Positions 20,075 to 33,243 of a stretch of DNA of 64,000 nucleotides are shown here, piece by piece; position 1 is the stretch's first letter; every line of letters begins with the position of its first letter. Origin of the DNA: Ciona savignyi. Its lineage: Eukaryota > Chordata > Ascidiacea > Phlebobranchia > Cionidae. Under the pieces are notes generated by a model, which was given only the letters and a program-made list of their open reading frames with translations, was not told the DNA's origin and searched no databases. The position numbers and the translations under genes are program-made. Location: contig CH003198.1 of assembly GCA_000149265.1 (NCBI GenBank), positions 4,071 through 68,070 on the forward strand. Reading direction: 5' to 3'.

Positions 20075-21321
20075 TATGGGTCCCAATTGAAAAATTGGAC
20101 ACATATTGTTATGGGTCCCAATTGAAAAATTATATATATATTGTTTTTGTCCGGTTTTTTTTTTTTTTTTTTTCTTTTTTTTCTTCGTCAAAGGTTTGAC
20201 AGGCATGGCATGGCGCCCCGACATCTACCAACAAGGAATAATGGAATCGTAATAAAACTTAGCCATTTGTTAGACAACATAATCTAGATATACAGAAACC
20301 AAAATGTCGAGTGATAAATCTAGGGGAATTCCCCTGGAAGGTTAAAAACCAAAACGGTATTTTTTATGAAAACTTTAGCTTTTTGTGGCATAGCGCTTAA
20401 ACGGCTGTTCCAATTTGAATAAGATTTGGTGAAATGTGAGTGCATTACCTACTTATTTAACAATTAGAAAAATATAAAAAAATATCTAGGGAAATACCCT
20501 AAAAAATAAGATTTTGTTCTCAAATCATGATTGTGACAGGCATGGCATGACGCCCCGACATCAACCAGAAGGAATAATAAAATAGTAATAAAGCTTTGTT
20601 ATTTGTTAGACAACATGGTCTAGATACGCAGGAGCAAAATTGTGGGTGATAAATCTAGGGGAATTCCCCGGAGACGTTAAAATCCAAATCGGTTATTTTT
20701 CTAAAAAATAGCTTTTCGGAAAATAACGTTTAACCGGCTGCTCTAATTTTGATCAGATTTTGTGAAATGCTAGATCGTTATCCACCCTGTGTCACTTAAA
20801 AGAAAGAAAACATTTACTTAGGGTAACTCCCTTAAAAACGAAGATATGTTTCGGACTCATGATTGTGACAAGCATGCCACATTGCACTGACATCTCCAAC
20901 AAGGATTCGTTAAATCGGATTAAAACTTTAAGAATTGATAGTTAACATGACCCACATATGTAAAAACAGAAACTTATTTACCAAGCTCATGGGGAATTCC
21001 CCGAAGCCATAAAAAACTAAATCGAACTGTTTAAGGAATTTAGCTTCATTTCAATACAGCACTTAAAAAAAGCTTTAATTTAAAACATTTGTGATGAAAT
21101 CTTTGTAAATCTATCACGATTGTTCTTTTTTACCTACACACGGAGAAGAAGTTTGGTTTGATAACTATGGGACCCATGAGTTTATGCTTGCAAAAACAAA
21201 AACTACACACACAGTGTATAAAATACAAAATGTGGTTAGGGACCCTGTAGCATGCATATATGGCATACAGCATGTGTTTTACAAATAGTTGTGGTTAAAC
21301 ACGTGGTTGACACTCTCTAGT
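20075..21321 (-). repeat. Head-and-unit element R1 (three units, reversed)
   Basis: Reversed copy: head at 21130-21321, three units with the GACATC...ACAAGG boundary near 20893, 20558 and 20217, then the poly(T)/GTCCG tail with the hairpin GTCCCAATTGAAAAATTGG at the low end, partly duplicated. Confidence 0.75.
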
Positions 21322-22497
21322 TTTTGTCTGTTTTTTTTTTCTTTTTTTTTCTTTTTTTTCTTCGTCAAAGGTTTGACAGGCATGGCATGGCGCCCCGACA
21401 TCTACCAGAAGGAATAATGGAATCGTAATGAAACTTGGCCATTTGTTAGACAACAGGGTATAGATATGCAGAAACCAAAATTTTGGGTGATAAATCAAGG
21501 GGAATTCCCCTGGGAGGTTAACAACCAAAACGGTATTTTTTATAAAAAAATTAGCTTTTTGTGGCATAGCGCTTAAACAGCTGCTCCAATTTGAATAAGA
21601 TTTGGTGGAATGTAAGTGCATTAGACACTGATTTAACAAGTAGAAAATAATAAAATAATATCTAGGGAAATACCCTAAAAAATAAGATTTTGTTCTCAAA
21701 TCATGATTGTGACAGGCATGGCATGACGCCCCGACATCTACCAGAAGGAATAATAAAATAGTAATAAAGCTTTGTTATTTGTTAGACAACATGGTCTAGA
21801 CACGCAGGAGCAAAATTTTGGGTGATAAATCTAGGGGAATTCCCCGGAGACGTTAAATCTAAAACAGTTATTTTTCTAAAAAATTAGTTTTTCGGGCCAT
21901 AGCGTTTGAACTGCTGCTCTAATGTTGATTAGATTTTGTGAAATGCTAGATCGTTATCCACCCTGTGTCAATTAATAGAAAGAATACATTTACTTAGGGT
22001 AACTCCCTTAAAAACGAAGATATGTTCCGGACTCATGATTGTGACAAGCATGCCACATTGCACTGACATCTTCAACAAGGATTCGTCAAATCGGATTAAA
22101 ACTTTAAGAATTGATAGTTAACATGACCCACATATGTAAAAACAGAAACTTATTTACCAAGCTCATGGGGAATTCCCCGAAGCCATGAAAAACTAAATCG
22201 AACTGTTTAAGGAATTTAGCTTCATTTCAATACAGCACTTAAAAAAAGCTTTAATTTAAAACATTTGTGATGAAATCTTTGTAAACCTATCAGGATTGTT
22301 CTTTTTTACCTACACACAGAGAAGAAGTTTGCTTTGATAACTATGGGACCCATGAGTTTATGCTTGCAGAAACAAAAACTACATACACAGTGTATAAAAT
22401 ACAAAATGTGGTTAGGGACCCTGTAGCATGAATATATGGCATACAACATGTGTTTTACAAATAGTTGTGGTTAAACACGTGGTTGACACTCTCTAGT
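21322..22497 (-). repeat. Head-and-unit element R2 (reversed, tail shortened)
   Basis: Directly adjoins R1 in the same orientation: head 22312-22497, three units, and a tail that stops in the T-rich stretch at 21325-21360 without the hairpin. R1 and R2 are highly similar over their units. Confidence 0.75.
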
Positions 22498-23872
22498 CTT
22501 TAGGGTATTTCCTTAGGTAATTCTTTTTTCTTTGAAGTTTAAAAGCATAGACTAACAAACTTACATTTCATGAAATCTGATCAAAATTAAAGTCGTCGTT
22601 TATGTCCGTCCCATGCCTAAAAAAGGCAAATTTTTCGGGGAATTCCCCATGGGCTTGGTAAATAAGTTTCTGTTTTTACATATGTGGGTCATGTTAACTA
22701 TCAATTCTTAAAGTTTTAATCCGATTTGACGAATCCTTGTTGGAGATGTCAATGCAATGTGGCATGCTTGTCACAATCATGAGTCAGGAACATGTCTTCG
22801 TTTTTAAGGGAGTTACCCTAAGCCTAAGTAAATGTTTTCTTTCTTTTAATTGACACAGGGTGGCTAACGATCTAGCATTCCACCAAATCTGATCGAAATT
22901 AGAGCAGCCGGTTAAACGCTATGTTCCGAAAACTATTTTCTTAGAAAAATAACCGTTTTGGATTTTGACGCCTCCGGGGAATTCCCTAGATTTATGCACC
23001 CACAATTTTGATTCTGCGTATCTAGACCATTTTGTTTAACAAATAACAAAGCTTTATTACTATTTTATCATTCCTTCTGGTAGATGTCAGGGCGTCATGC
23101 CATGCCTGTCACAATCATGATTTGAGAACAAATCTTATTTTTAGGGGATTTCCCTAGATATTTTTTTTAATTTGTCTTATTGTTAAATTAGTAGGTAATG
23201 CACTTACATTTCACCAAATCTGAATCAGACTAGAGCAGCCGTTCAAGCACAATGCAAAATAAACTATTTTTTTTTTTAAAAATACCGTTTTGGTTATTAA
23301 CGCCTCCGGGGAATTCCCTTATATTTATCACCCAAAATTTTGGTTTCTGCATATCTAGACTATGTTGTCTAACAAATTTTAAATTTTTTTTTCGATTTCA
23401 ATATTCCTTTTGGTAGATGTCGGTGCGACATGGTATGCCTGTCACAATCATGATTTAAGAACAAAATCTTATTTTTTAGGGTATTTCCCTAGGTAATTTT
23501 TTATTTCTTTCAATTGTTAAATCAGTGCCTAATGCACTTACATTCAACCAAATCTTATTCAAATTGAAGCAGCCGTTTAAGCGCTATGCCACAAAAAGCT
23601 ATTTTTTTATAAAAAAAACGTTTTGGTTTTTAACCTCCCAGGGGAAATCCCTTTGATTTATCACCCAAAATTTTGGTTTCTGCATATCTAGACATGTTGT
23701 CTAACAAATGGCTAAGTTTCATTACGATTTCATTATTCCTTCTGGTAGATGTCGGGGCGCCATGCAATGCCTGTCAAACCTTTGACCAAAAAAACGAAAA
23801 AAAAAAGAAAAAAAAACGGACAAAAACAATATGTGTCCCAATTTTTCAATTGGGACCCATAATAAATAAATA
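22498..23872 (+). repeat. Head-less element R3 (four units)
   Basis: Opposite orientation to R2, making a large inverted junction at ~22497. Unit boundaries (TAGATGTC...ATG) lie near 22744, 23080, 23415 and 23745, spaced 330-336 bases. The tail with the hairpin ends at 23872. Confidence 0.75.
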
Positions 23873-23878
23873 AAGTAA

Positions 23879-25757
23879 CTTAGAGAGTGTCAACCACGTG
23901 TTTAACCACCATCTGATTTGTAGAAACAGCATGTTGCATGCCATATATTCATGCTACAGGGTCCCTAACCACATTTTGTATTTAATACACAGTGTATGTA
24001 GTTTATGTTTCTGCAAGCATAAACGCATGGGTCCCATAGTTATCAAACCAAACTTCTTCTCCATGTGTTGTTAAAAAAAGAACAATCGTGTTAGATTTAC
24101 AAAGATTTTATAACAAATGTTTTAAATTAAAGCTTTTTTTCAAGTGCTGTATTGAAATGAAGCTAAATTCCTTAAACAGTTCGATTTAGTTTTTCATGGC
24201 TTCGGGGAATTCTTTATGGGCTTGGTAAATAAGTTTCTGTTTTTACATATGTGAGTCATGTTAACTGTCAATTCTTAAATTTTTAATCCCATTTAAGGAA
24301 TCCTTTGAAAGTGTCAGTGCAATGTGGCATGCTTGTCACAATCATGAGTCAGGAACATATTTTCGTTTTTAAGGGAGTTACCCTAAGTAAATGTTTTCTT
24401 TCTTTTAATTGACACAGGGTGGCTAACGATCTAGCATTCCACTAAATCTGATCAAAATTAGAGCAGCTGTTCAAATGCTATGTCCTGAAATACTAATTTT
24501 TTAGAAAAATAACCGTTTTTGGATTTTAACGTCTCCCGGGGAATTCCCCTAGATTTATTACCCACAATTTTTGCTTCTGCGTATCTAGACCATGTTGTTT
24601 AACAAATGACAAAGCTTTATTACTATTTCATTATTCCTTATTTTAGATATCGGGGCGTCAAGCCATGCCTGTCACAATCATGATTTGAGAACAAAATCTT
24701 ATTTTTTAGGATATTTCCCTAAATTTATTTTTTATTTTTTCTAATTGTTAAATTAGTAGGTAATGCACTTACATTCCACCAAATCTGAGATTGGAGCAGC
24801 CGTTCAAGCGCTATGCAAAGAAAGCTAGTTTTTTAGAATAAAAATACCGGTTTGGTTATTAACGCTTCCGGGGAATTCCCTTAGATTTATCACCCAAAAT
24901 TTTGGTTTCTGCATATCTAGAACATGTTGTGTAACAAATTTTAAATTTTTATTTCGATTCCAATATTCCTTTTGGTAGATGTAGGGTCGACATGGTATGC
25001 CTGTCACAATCATGATTTGAGAACAAAATCTTATTGTTTATTTAGGGTATTTTCCTAAGTACATTTTTTTATTTCTTTCAAGTGTTAAATCAGTGACTAA
25101 TGCACTTACATTTCACCAAATCTCATTCAAATTGTAACAGCCCTTCAAGCGCTATGCTCAAATAAGGCAATGTTTTTTAGAAAAAAATAGCTTTTTGGTT
25201 TTTAACGTCCCAGGGGAATTACCCAGGATTTATCACCCAAAATTTTGGTTTCTACATATCTTAACCATGTTGTTTAAAAAATGTCCAATTTTCATTGCGA
25301 TTCCATTACTCCTTTCGGTAGATGTCGGGGCGACATGCCATGTCTGCCACAATCATGATTTCAGAACAAAATAGAATTTTTTGGGGTATTTCCCTAGGTA
25401 ATTTTTTTATTTCTTTTAAGTGATAAATCAGTAACTAATGCACTTACATTCCACCTAATCGTATTCATATTGGAGCACCCGTTCAAGCGCTATGCCACAA
25501 AAAGCGCAATTTTTCGTAAAAAATACCGTTTTGGTTTTTAACCTCCCAGGGGAATTCCCCTGGATTTATTACCCAAAATCTTGGTTTCTGCATATCTAGA
25601 CCATGTTGTCTAACGAATGGCTAAGTTTCATTACGATACCATTATTCCTTCTGATAGATGTCGGGGCGCCATGCCATGCCTGTCAAACCTTTGACGAAAA
25701 AAAAAACGAACAAAAACAATATGTGTCCCAATTTTTCAATTGGAGAACCCATAATTT
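23879..25757 (+). repeat. Full-length head-and-unit element R4 (head + five ~335-bp units + hairpin tail)
   Basis: Reference copy, ~1.88 kb. A ~180-bp head begins GAGAGTGTCAACCACGTG and ends at the palindrome ATGGGTCCCAT. Five tandem units follow, with boundaries near 24315, 24650, 24976, 25317 and 25655 (spacing 326-341). Each unit contains GGGGAATTCCC and CACCCAAAATTTTGGTTTC. The tail is A-rich (GACGAAAAAA...CAAAAACAATATG) and ends in the hairpin GTCCCAATTTTTCAATTGG. No terminal inverted repeats and no coding capacity were seen. Class unknown; the hairpin end recalls Helitrons, but no convincing CTRR end is present in this orientation. Confidence 0.75.
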
Positions 25758-26872
25758 AAAACAAATCTGACATAAATATACTTTTAAACTAACCTTCGTA
25801 AACAAGTAAAAATCGTTCAACACCGAGGAATAGCAGGTTAAAATATTACGATTAATGTTCTGGTATGTAGAAATAAACCATTTACTGCTCTTATTTTTTT
25901 AAGAACAGGACAAAATTAGACCTATCCAATAGCTTATACAAATAATCAACTGCGTAAATAACTAAATTAAAAACAAATCCTGAGTTTGTTCGCAAGTGTT
26001 CCGGTCCAACAAACCTATAGAACTTCAGGTAGACATCGCAAAACTCGTGAAACAACGCACAAACAATATACAGAACGTCACGAGCCGTCACGAATCGACG
26101 ACTTCTTGGAATGTTTCGTCATTATAAGTTTCCCTCGATTCTGCATTAAACAGATCTATATTTACCTCTGTATGGGGTTAATTCACTTAAAATAATAAAT
26201 AAAACCTAAAATAAACTAAGAATAAATAATTTAAAACATCCCAGTTTACTCCGAAATAAAAAGCATTATATAGTTTTACTATGAACAATAACGCAGGTAT
26301 CAACGATATTCATGTTCAACTGTTGTTTCGGGAAATCCCCATAAACTCAACACTCAAACAGACGGGAAATTTTAATCGGAGTCGAAATTCTTAAATGTTA
26401 GCTATAGTGTAATGAATATGTAGTGAAAAAGTTTCAATAGAGACTTTGGAGATGATAGAATTGTTGTTTATCTTTATACCAACATTGATACGTACTTCAT
26501 ATAAAATTGATATCAACTTTGGATCGGTAATTCGGGAACCCATTAGTTTCTGCATGCAGAATAACAAGCGTACAATGAACAGGGGTTCTATAAATAGTGG
26601 TGGTTGACACTATCTGGTTATTGGTGCATGTACTTGCACCAGCGAACAACCTTCTCATTTCGTAACTTGCTCGGTTAAAATACAGGACAAACGCGTTTAT
26701 TATCACCGACAATAAGAACGTAAACTTCTTTAATTCGTATAATGACATTCGAAATATCAGTATTAGCAAATATAAATCTAAACTTGACCTGCCAAATGCA
26801 GGGGCACACACCCAAAACAATCCAAAATACTTTGCTGCAAACCGTTCAGCAGAGAGCTACAAAATAACTAGA
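25758..26872. other. Gap in the repeat island, no gene recognised
   Basis: AT-rich DNA. A decayed reversed head of the repeat element lies at ~26520-26615 (GGTGGTTGACACTATCTGG). No motif in the short open stretches. Confidence 0.45.
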
Positions 26873-27851
26873 AACTGTCAACCACGTGTTTAACCACCAC
26901 TATTTGTAAAACACATGTTGTATGCCATATATTCATGCTACAGGGGTCCCTAACCACAATTTGTATTTTATACACCGAGTATGTAGTTTGTTTCTGCAAG
27001 CATAAACGCATGGGTCTCATAGTTAACCAACCAAACTTATTTTCCATGTTCAGTTAAATAAAAGATAAACGTCTAAAATTTACATACATTTTACCACAAA
27101 TATTTTAAATTAAAGCTTCTTTTCAAGCGCTGTAGTGAAATAAAGCTAAAATGGTTTCAGGAAATTCCCCTGGGTTTAGTAGATAAGTTTCTGTTTTTAT
27201 AAGTGACTCATGTTATGGAACCATTCTTAAAGTTTTAATCTGATTTGAAGACTGCTTATTAGAGATGTCAGTGCGATATGGCATGTCTGTTACAATCGTA
27301 GTTCAGGAACATATCTTCGTTTTCAAGGAAATTGCCCTTCGTAAATGTGCACAGAGTGTCTAATGGTCTAACATTTCACCGAATCTGATCAAAATTAGAG
27401 CAGCCGTTCAAGCGCTATGCCCCCAAAAGCTAATTTATTAGAAAAAAAAACGTTTTGGTTTTTAACGTCTTATGGGAATTCCCCTAGATTCATTACCCAA
27501 AATTTTGGTTTCTGCATATCTAAACTCATGTTGTCTAAAAAATACCAAAGTTTGATTGCGATTCCATTACTCCTTTTGGTAGATGTCGGGGCGACATGGT
27601 ATGCTTGTCACAATCATGATTTAAGAAAATATCCTATTTTGTAACGTATTTCCCTAGGTAATTTTATTATTTCTTCTAAGTGTTAAATCAGTGACTAATG
27701 CACTCACATTCCACGAAATCTGATTCAAATTGTAACAGCCGTTTAAGCGATATGCCCAAAAAAGGCTAAGTTTTTAGAAAAAAATAGCGTTTTGGTTTTT
27801 AACATCCCAGGGGAATTCCCCTAGATTTATTACCCAAAATTTTGGTTTCTG
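26873..27851 (+). repeat. Head-and-unit element R5, interrupted at the Gypsy fossil
   Basis: Head at 26873-27050 and units near 27265 and 27580, then the sequence stops inside a unit at TTGGTTTCTGC, where the Gypsy element begins. The remainder of this copy does not resume on the far side. Confidence 0.7.
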
Positions 27852-30800
27852 CGCGCGTCAATGTCGCCCTCCTTGTGCGTTTCAGGGAAACTGCAGAGCC
27901 GACCGTCCATAGCTGCTGCGACGGCCGGCACAGAACGCAGCCTTTTCTACGTTTGGGATAGATTGTCAGGTCGCAATTTGCTGGTCGATACAGGAGCCGA
28001 AATCAGCGTCCTTCCCCCTAAGGATTTAACGTCGCACCAACAAACCCGGCAAAAACCTCCTCGCGGCTAATGGCAGCAATATTCGTACATACTGTTCACG
28101 ATTGGAATCATTGGATCTACCCCCCCCCCCCCGGTAAATTCAATTGGAAATTTGTTTTAGCTGACGTATCTCGACCGCTACTTGGTGCAGATTTCTTAAG
28201 GGCAAATGCCTTGTTAGTGGATATCAAGCGCCGACGCCTAATCAATACAGAAACGTTTGCCAGCACCCCAATCGGCACGACGTTCCAATCAGCACCACGT
28301 CTCAACGCTGTTTCATCGGGCAAATCTGTGTATGCCCAGTTGCTGGCTGAATTCCCCGCAGTTACAACGCCTCATTTCTCCCAATCGACATTACCCAAGC
28401 ATGGAGTTGAGCACCACATTATTACCAGCGGTCCGTCTGTACATTCACGTGCTCGGCGACTGCACCCTGAGAAGCTCGCCGTGGCCAAGGACGAGTTCCG
28501 TAACATGTTAAATATGGGAATCATTCGAAGGTCGTCCAGTCCATGGGCATCACCACTGCACATGGTTCCTAAATCTTCCGGTGAGTGGAGACTACATGGG
28601 CTTAATGCAGCCACGCAACCGGATCGCTATGCCATTCCCCACATTCAAGATTTTTCGGCTCGTTTGGCTGGGTCTTGCATTTTCTCTAAAATTGATTTGG
28701 TTCGAGGATACCACCAGGTTCCCATTGCGCCAGAGGATATTCCGAAAACCAGTGTGATTACGTCCTTCGGGTGTTATGAATTTTTACGAATGCCTTTCGG
28801 ATTAAAAAACGCGGCACAGACATTTCAGCGCCTGATGGACACCGTCTGCCAATCGTTAGATTTTGTATATGTTTACCTTGACGATATTCTGGTAGCAAGC
28901 AAGTCAACCTCCGAACACCTAGACCATTTACGACAACTTTTTCAGCAGCTTGCAAACCATGATCTGGTTGTTAATGTAGGCAAGTGTCAATTCGGAGTCT
29001 CACAAATTGATTTTCTGGGACACCGAGTGAACCAGCAAGGTGCTCGACCGCTGCCAGAGAAAGTGGCAGCCGTTAAGTTGTTTCCCCACCCAACGACGAT
29101 CAAAGAGCTTCAACAATTCGCAGGTATGATTAATTTTTACCACCGTTTTATACCTTGTGCAGCACGTATCATGTCTCCTATTTACGAGTCATTGTCTGGA
29201 AAACCTACAAAACTGGTTTGGAACGAGGCATTGGTTTCAGCTTTCGAAGAGGCGAAAACCGCTTTAGCGAACGCCACGCTCCTGCACCATCCATTGCATC
29301 AGGCACCCACTGACCACCGATGCATCGCAGCACGCCATTGGCGCTGTTCTGCAACAATTCATTGACGGCGCATGGCGACCCCTGGCGTTTTTTAGCAAAC
29401 GCTTACGTCCCCCGGAACTAAAATACAGTGCGTTTGACAGGGAATTACTCGCCTTGCACCTAGCGATACGACACTTTCGCTATTTTCTCGAAGGTCGCAG
29501 TTTCACGGCTTACACCGACCACAAACCACTTACATTTGCCTTTTTCAAGACATCAAGTCCATGGTCAGCATGACAACAACGTCAATTAGCTGCCATCTCA
29601 AAGTATACAACAGACATACGTCACATCGATGGCAAACGCAATCAAGCTGCTGACGCCCTCTCTCGCATTTCGATTAATGCCACGCAATTGCAGCTTGACA
29701 TGGATTACGCATCGCTCGCGGCTGCCCAGCTGGACCGGGAGGTCCAAGCCTATCGCACAGCGGTCACGAACCTGAAACTTAAAGACATCCAACATGATTC
29801 GTCTGGAACTACGATTCTCTGCGATGTATCGACAGGAACGCCACGTCCTGTGATCCCGAAGTCCTGGCAGAAGAAAATATTCGATATTGTTCACAATCTG
29901 TCACACCCGTCTATCCGGGCAACACGTAAGCTCATTTCTTCTAAATGTTTCTGACACGGTTTACATCGACAGGTCGGTTCGTGGGCAAAACAATGTGTTA
30001 GCTGCCAGAAAGCCAAAATCCACCAGCATGTGCGCGCTCCGCTTGAGCAATACCCACTGTGCCAATCACGTTTTAGTCACATGAACATTGATATCGTTTG
30101 CCCCTTGCCACCCTCACAAGGCAATATATATTTGCTTACAATGGTCGACCGTTTTACAAGATGTCCGGAAGCTATTCCGATGACAGACGCGACTACAACC
30201 ACGTGTGCCAGGGCTTTCGCATTTAACTGGATTTCTCGTTTCGGGGTACCGTCCAACATTTCATCTGACCGAGGTCCACAATTTACCTCAGCATTGTGGT
30301 CGACTTTTACCAGGTTGCTTGGCATTCAACTCCATCGCACGACCTCATTTCACGCACAAGGGAACGGGCTTGTTGAACGATTTCATCGTCACATGAAGAG
30401 TGCTCTCATGGCACGGCTTACAGGACCAAACTGGGTGGACGAACTTCCCTGGGTCCTGCTGGGCATCCGCACCGCTCCTAAAGAAGACTTGAAAGCTTCT
30501 TCAGCGGAATTAGTATACGGAGCGAATTTAGTAGTTCCCGGGGATTTTTTTGGTGTCAGCCAAGCTGATCCGCCACCTTCTCAAATACTACCAGCAGTAA
30601 AAGAGACGGTTGGTCGACTACTACCAACACCTATGTCACGCCATGGTCTAGTTCCCACAAGAGTACCGCCAGTTTTGGACACATGTCTGTACGTTTTCTT
30701 ACAAAACGACAAACACCGTCCACCTTTGACGCCACCGTACAACGGTCCGTACCGTGTCATCAGCCGCAACCATAAGACTTTTACTCTAGAGATAGGAGAA

Positions 30801-31253
30801 CGTCATGAAGTGGTCACCATAGATCGTGTAAAACAAGCATACCTGGACATGACAGAACCGGTCACAGTGGCACAACCGCCACGACGAGGAAGACCACGCA
30901 AAGCAGACAATGAAAATTTACCACCGCAAAATACGATCCAACGCGAGTCGCTGGCTATATGTGTACCCGCTCGGGGCGTTTAGTTAAACCCCCTATTCGT
31001 TTTATTGATTAACTATGTTGCTCGCCAGATGTTTCCATGTTTAAACCTCATTTGATTTTACTGTGTTGCTCGCATAGTTTGGAGTAGTGCTGATGCTCAT
31101 TATGTCCGCTTCTGGAGGGGGGTTATGTGGCGACGTGTTCAGCGAAGCGTAAATAATGCCTTTTTCTTGTTCCCGTTTATGCGTGTGTTGTTTTATCGCA
31201 GATAGGTCATTACAAAGTCGCCCGCACAAACTACACAGTGTGGTACGCTACAT
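27852..31253 (+). mobile_element. Ty3/Gypsy-family LTR retrotransposon fossil, incomplete
   Basis: Parts in order: aspartic protease (LLVDTGAEISVLPP, ~27978-28020), reverse transcriptase ([16 protein letters not shown], ~28545; [10 protein letters not shown], ~28870), RNase H (~29300-29660), integrase core and tail (~30030-30980), then a polypurine tract (GGAGGGGGGTTA, ~31115) and a candidate 3' LTR start TGTGGCGACGTG near 31124 running to about 31253. No gag region or 5' LTR was recognised. The element is broken, with about two or three breaks in pol, but long open stretches remain, which suggests moderate to young age. It lies inside the repeat island. Confidence 0.85.
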
Positions 31254-31349
31254 GTAAGTCCTACACCTAAAAAAATCAAATCAAAATGTATTTTCTTATT
31301 TCTAATTTAAGAGTGTGTGTGCATCTGACTTTTTATGGACACATTTATA

Positions 31350-33162
31350 TACTAGAGAGTGTCAACCACGTGTTTAACCACCACTATTTGTAAAACACAT
31401 TTTGTATGCCATATATTCATGCTACAGGGTCCCTAACCACAGTTTGTATTTTATATACGGAGTATGTAGTTTGTTTCTGCAAGCATAAACACATGGGTCC
31501 CATAGTTAACATACCAAACTTATTTTCCATGTTTAGTTAAATAAAGAACAGACGTCTTAAATTTATACGAACATTTCAACAAAAATGTTTTAAATTATAG
31601 CTTCTTTTCAAGCGCTGTATAGTGAATGAAAGCTAAATTCCCAAAACAGCCCGATTTAGTTTTTCATTGTTTCAGGGAATTCCCCTGGGTTTAGTAGATA
31701 AGTTTTTGTTTTTACATAAATAAGTCATGCTATGTAACAATTCTTAAAGTTTTAATCTGATTTGTCGACTTCTTGTTGGAGATGTCGGTGCGATAGGCTA
31801 TGGCATGCCTGTCACAACCACAATTCAGAAACATATCTTCGTTTTCATGGAAATTAACCTATAAGTAAATGTTTTCTTTTTTTAATTGGAACAGAGTGTC
31901 TAATGTTTTAATATTTTACCGAATTTTAATAAAATTAGAGCAGCCGTTCAAGCGCTATGGCTACAAAATCTAATTTATTAGAAAAAAACGTTTTGGTGTT
32001 TAACGTCTGAGGGGAATTCCCCAAGATTCATCACCCAAAATTTTGGCTTCTGCATATATAGACCATGTTGTCTTACAAATGTCCAATTTTCATTGCGATT
32101 TCATTACTCCTTTTGCTAGATTTCGGGGCAACATGGCATGCTTGTCACAATCATAATTTAAGAACATATCCTATTTTTTGGGTATTTCCCTTGGTAATTT
32201 TAATATTTCTTTCAAGTGTTAAATCAATGACTAATGCACTTACATTCCACCAAATCTAATTTAAATTGTAACAGCCGTTCAGGCGCTATGCCCAAAAAAG
32301 GCTATTTTTTTAGAAAAAAATAGCGTTTTGGTTTTTAAGGTCTAAGGGGAATTTCCCTAGATTTATCACCCAAAATTTTGGTTTCTGCATATCTAGACCC
32401 AGTTCTCTTACTAATGTCAAATTTTCATTGCGATTCCATTACTTCTGTTGGTTGATGTCGGGGCGACACTGCATGCCTGTCACAATCATGATTTGAGAAC
32501 AAAATCCTATTTTTAGGGTATTTCCCTAAGTAATTTTTTTATGTTTTATAAGCGTATAATCAGTGACTAATGCACTTACATTCCACCAAATTTAATTCAA
32601 ATTGTAGCATCCGTTTAAGCGCTATGACCAAAAAAGGCTATTTTTTTAGAAAAAAATACCGTTTTGGTTTTTAACGCCCCAGGGTAAGTCCCCTGAGTTT
32701 ATCACCAAAAATATTAGTTTCTGCATATCTAGACCATGTTGTCTAAAAAATGTCAAATTTTCATTGATATTCCATTACTCCTACTGGTAGATGTCGGGGC
32801 GACATGGTATGCCTGTCACAATTATGATTTGAGTACACAATCTTATTTTTAGGGTGTTTTCCTAGGTAATTTTTTTATTTCTTCCAAATGTTAAATCAGT
32901 GCCTAATGCACTTACATTCCACTAAATCTGATTGATATTGGAGTAGCCATTCCAGCGCTATGCCACAAAAAGCTAAATTGTTCATAAAAAATACCGTTTT
33001 GGTTTTTAACCTACCAGGGGAATTCCCCTGGATTTATCACCCAAAATTTTGGTTTCTGCATATATAGACCATGTTGTCTAGCGAAAGGCTAAGTTTCATT
33101 ACGATTCGATTATTCCTTCTGGTAGATGTCGGGGCGCCATGCCATGCCTGTCAAACCTTTGA

Positions 33163-33194
<32 letters not shown>

Positions 33195-33243
33195 GGACAA
33201 AAATAATATGTGTCCCATTTTTCCAAATGGGACCCATAATTAA
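31350..33243 (+). repeat. Full-length head-and-unit element R6 (five units)
   Basis: Second complete copy: head 31350-31530, units near 31782, 32116, 32453, 32788 and 33124 (spacing 334-337), then a pure A run and a hairpin tail ending in CCCATAAT. It starts ~100 bases after the Gypsy 3' end. Same unit number and almost the same length as R4. Confidence 0.75.

Noticed and set aside
19522-33243. Helitron assignment for the head-and-unit repeats
   Set aside because: There is a hairpin near one end, but I see neither a clean TC start with CTRR end in one orientation nor a Rep-helicase; left unclassified.
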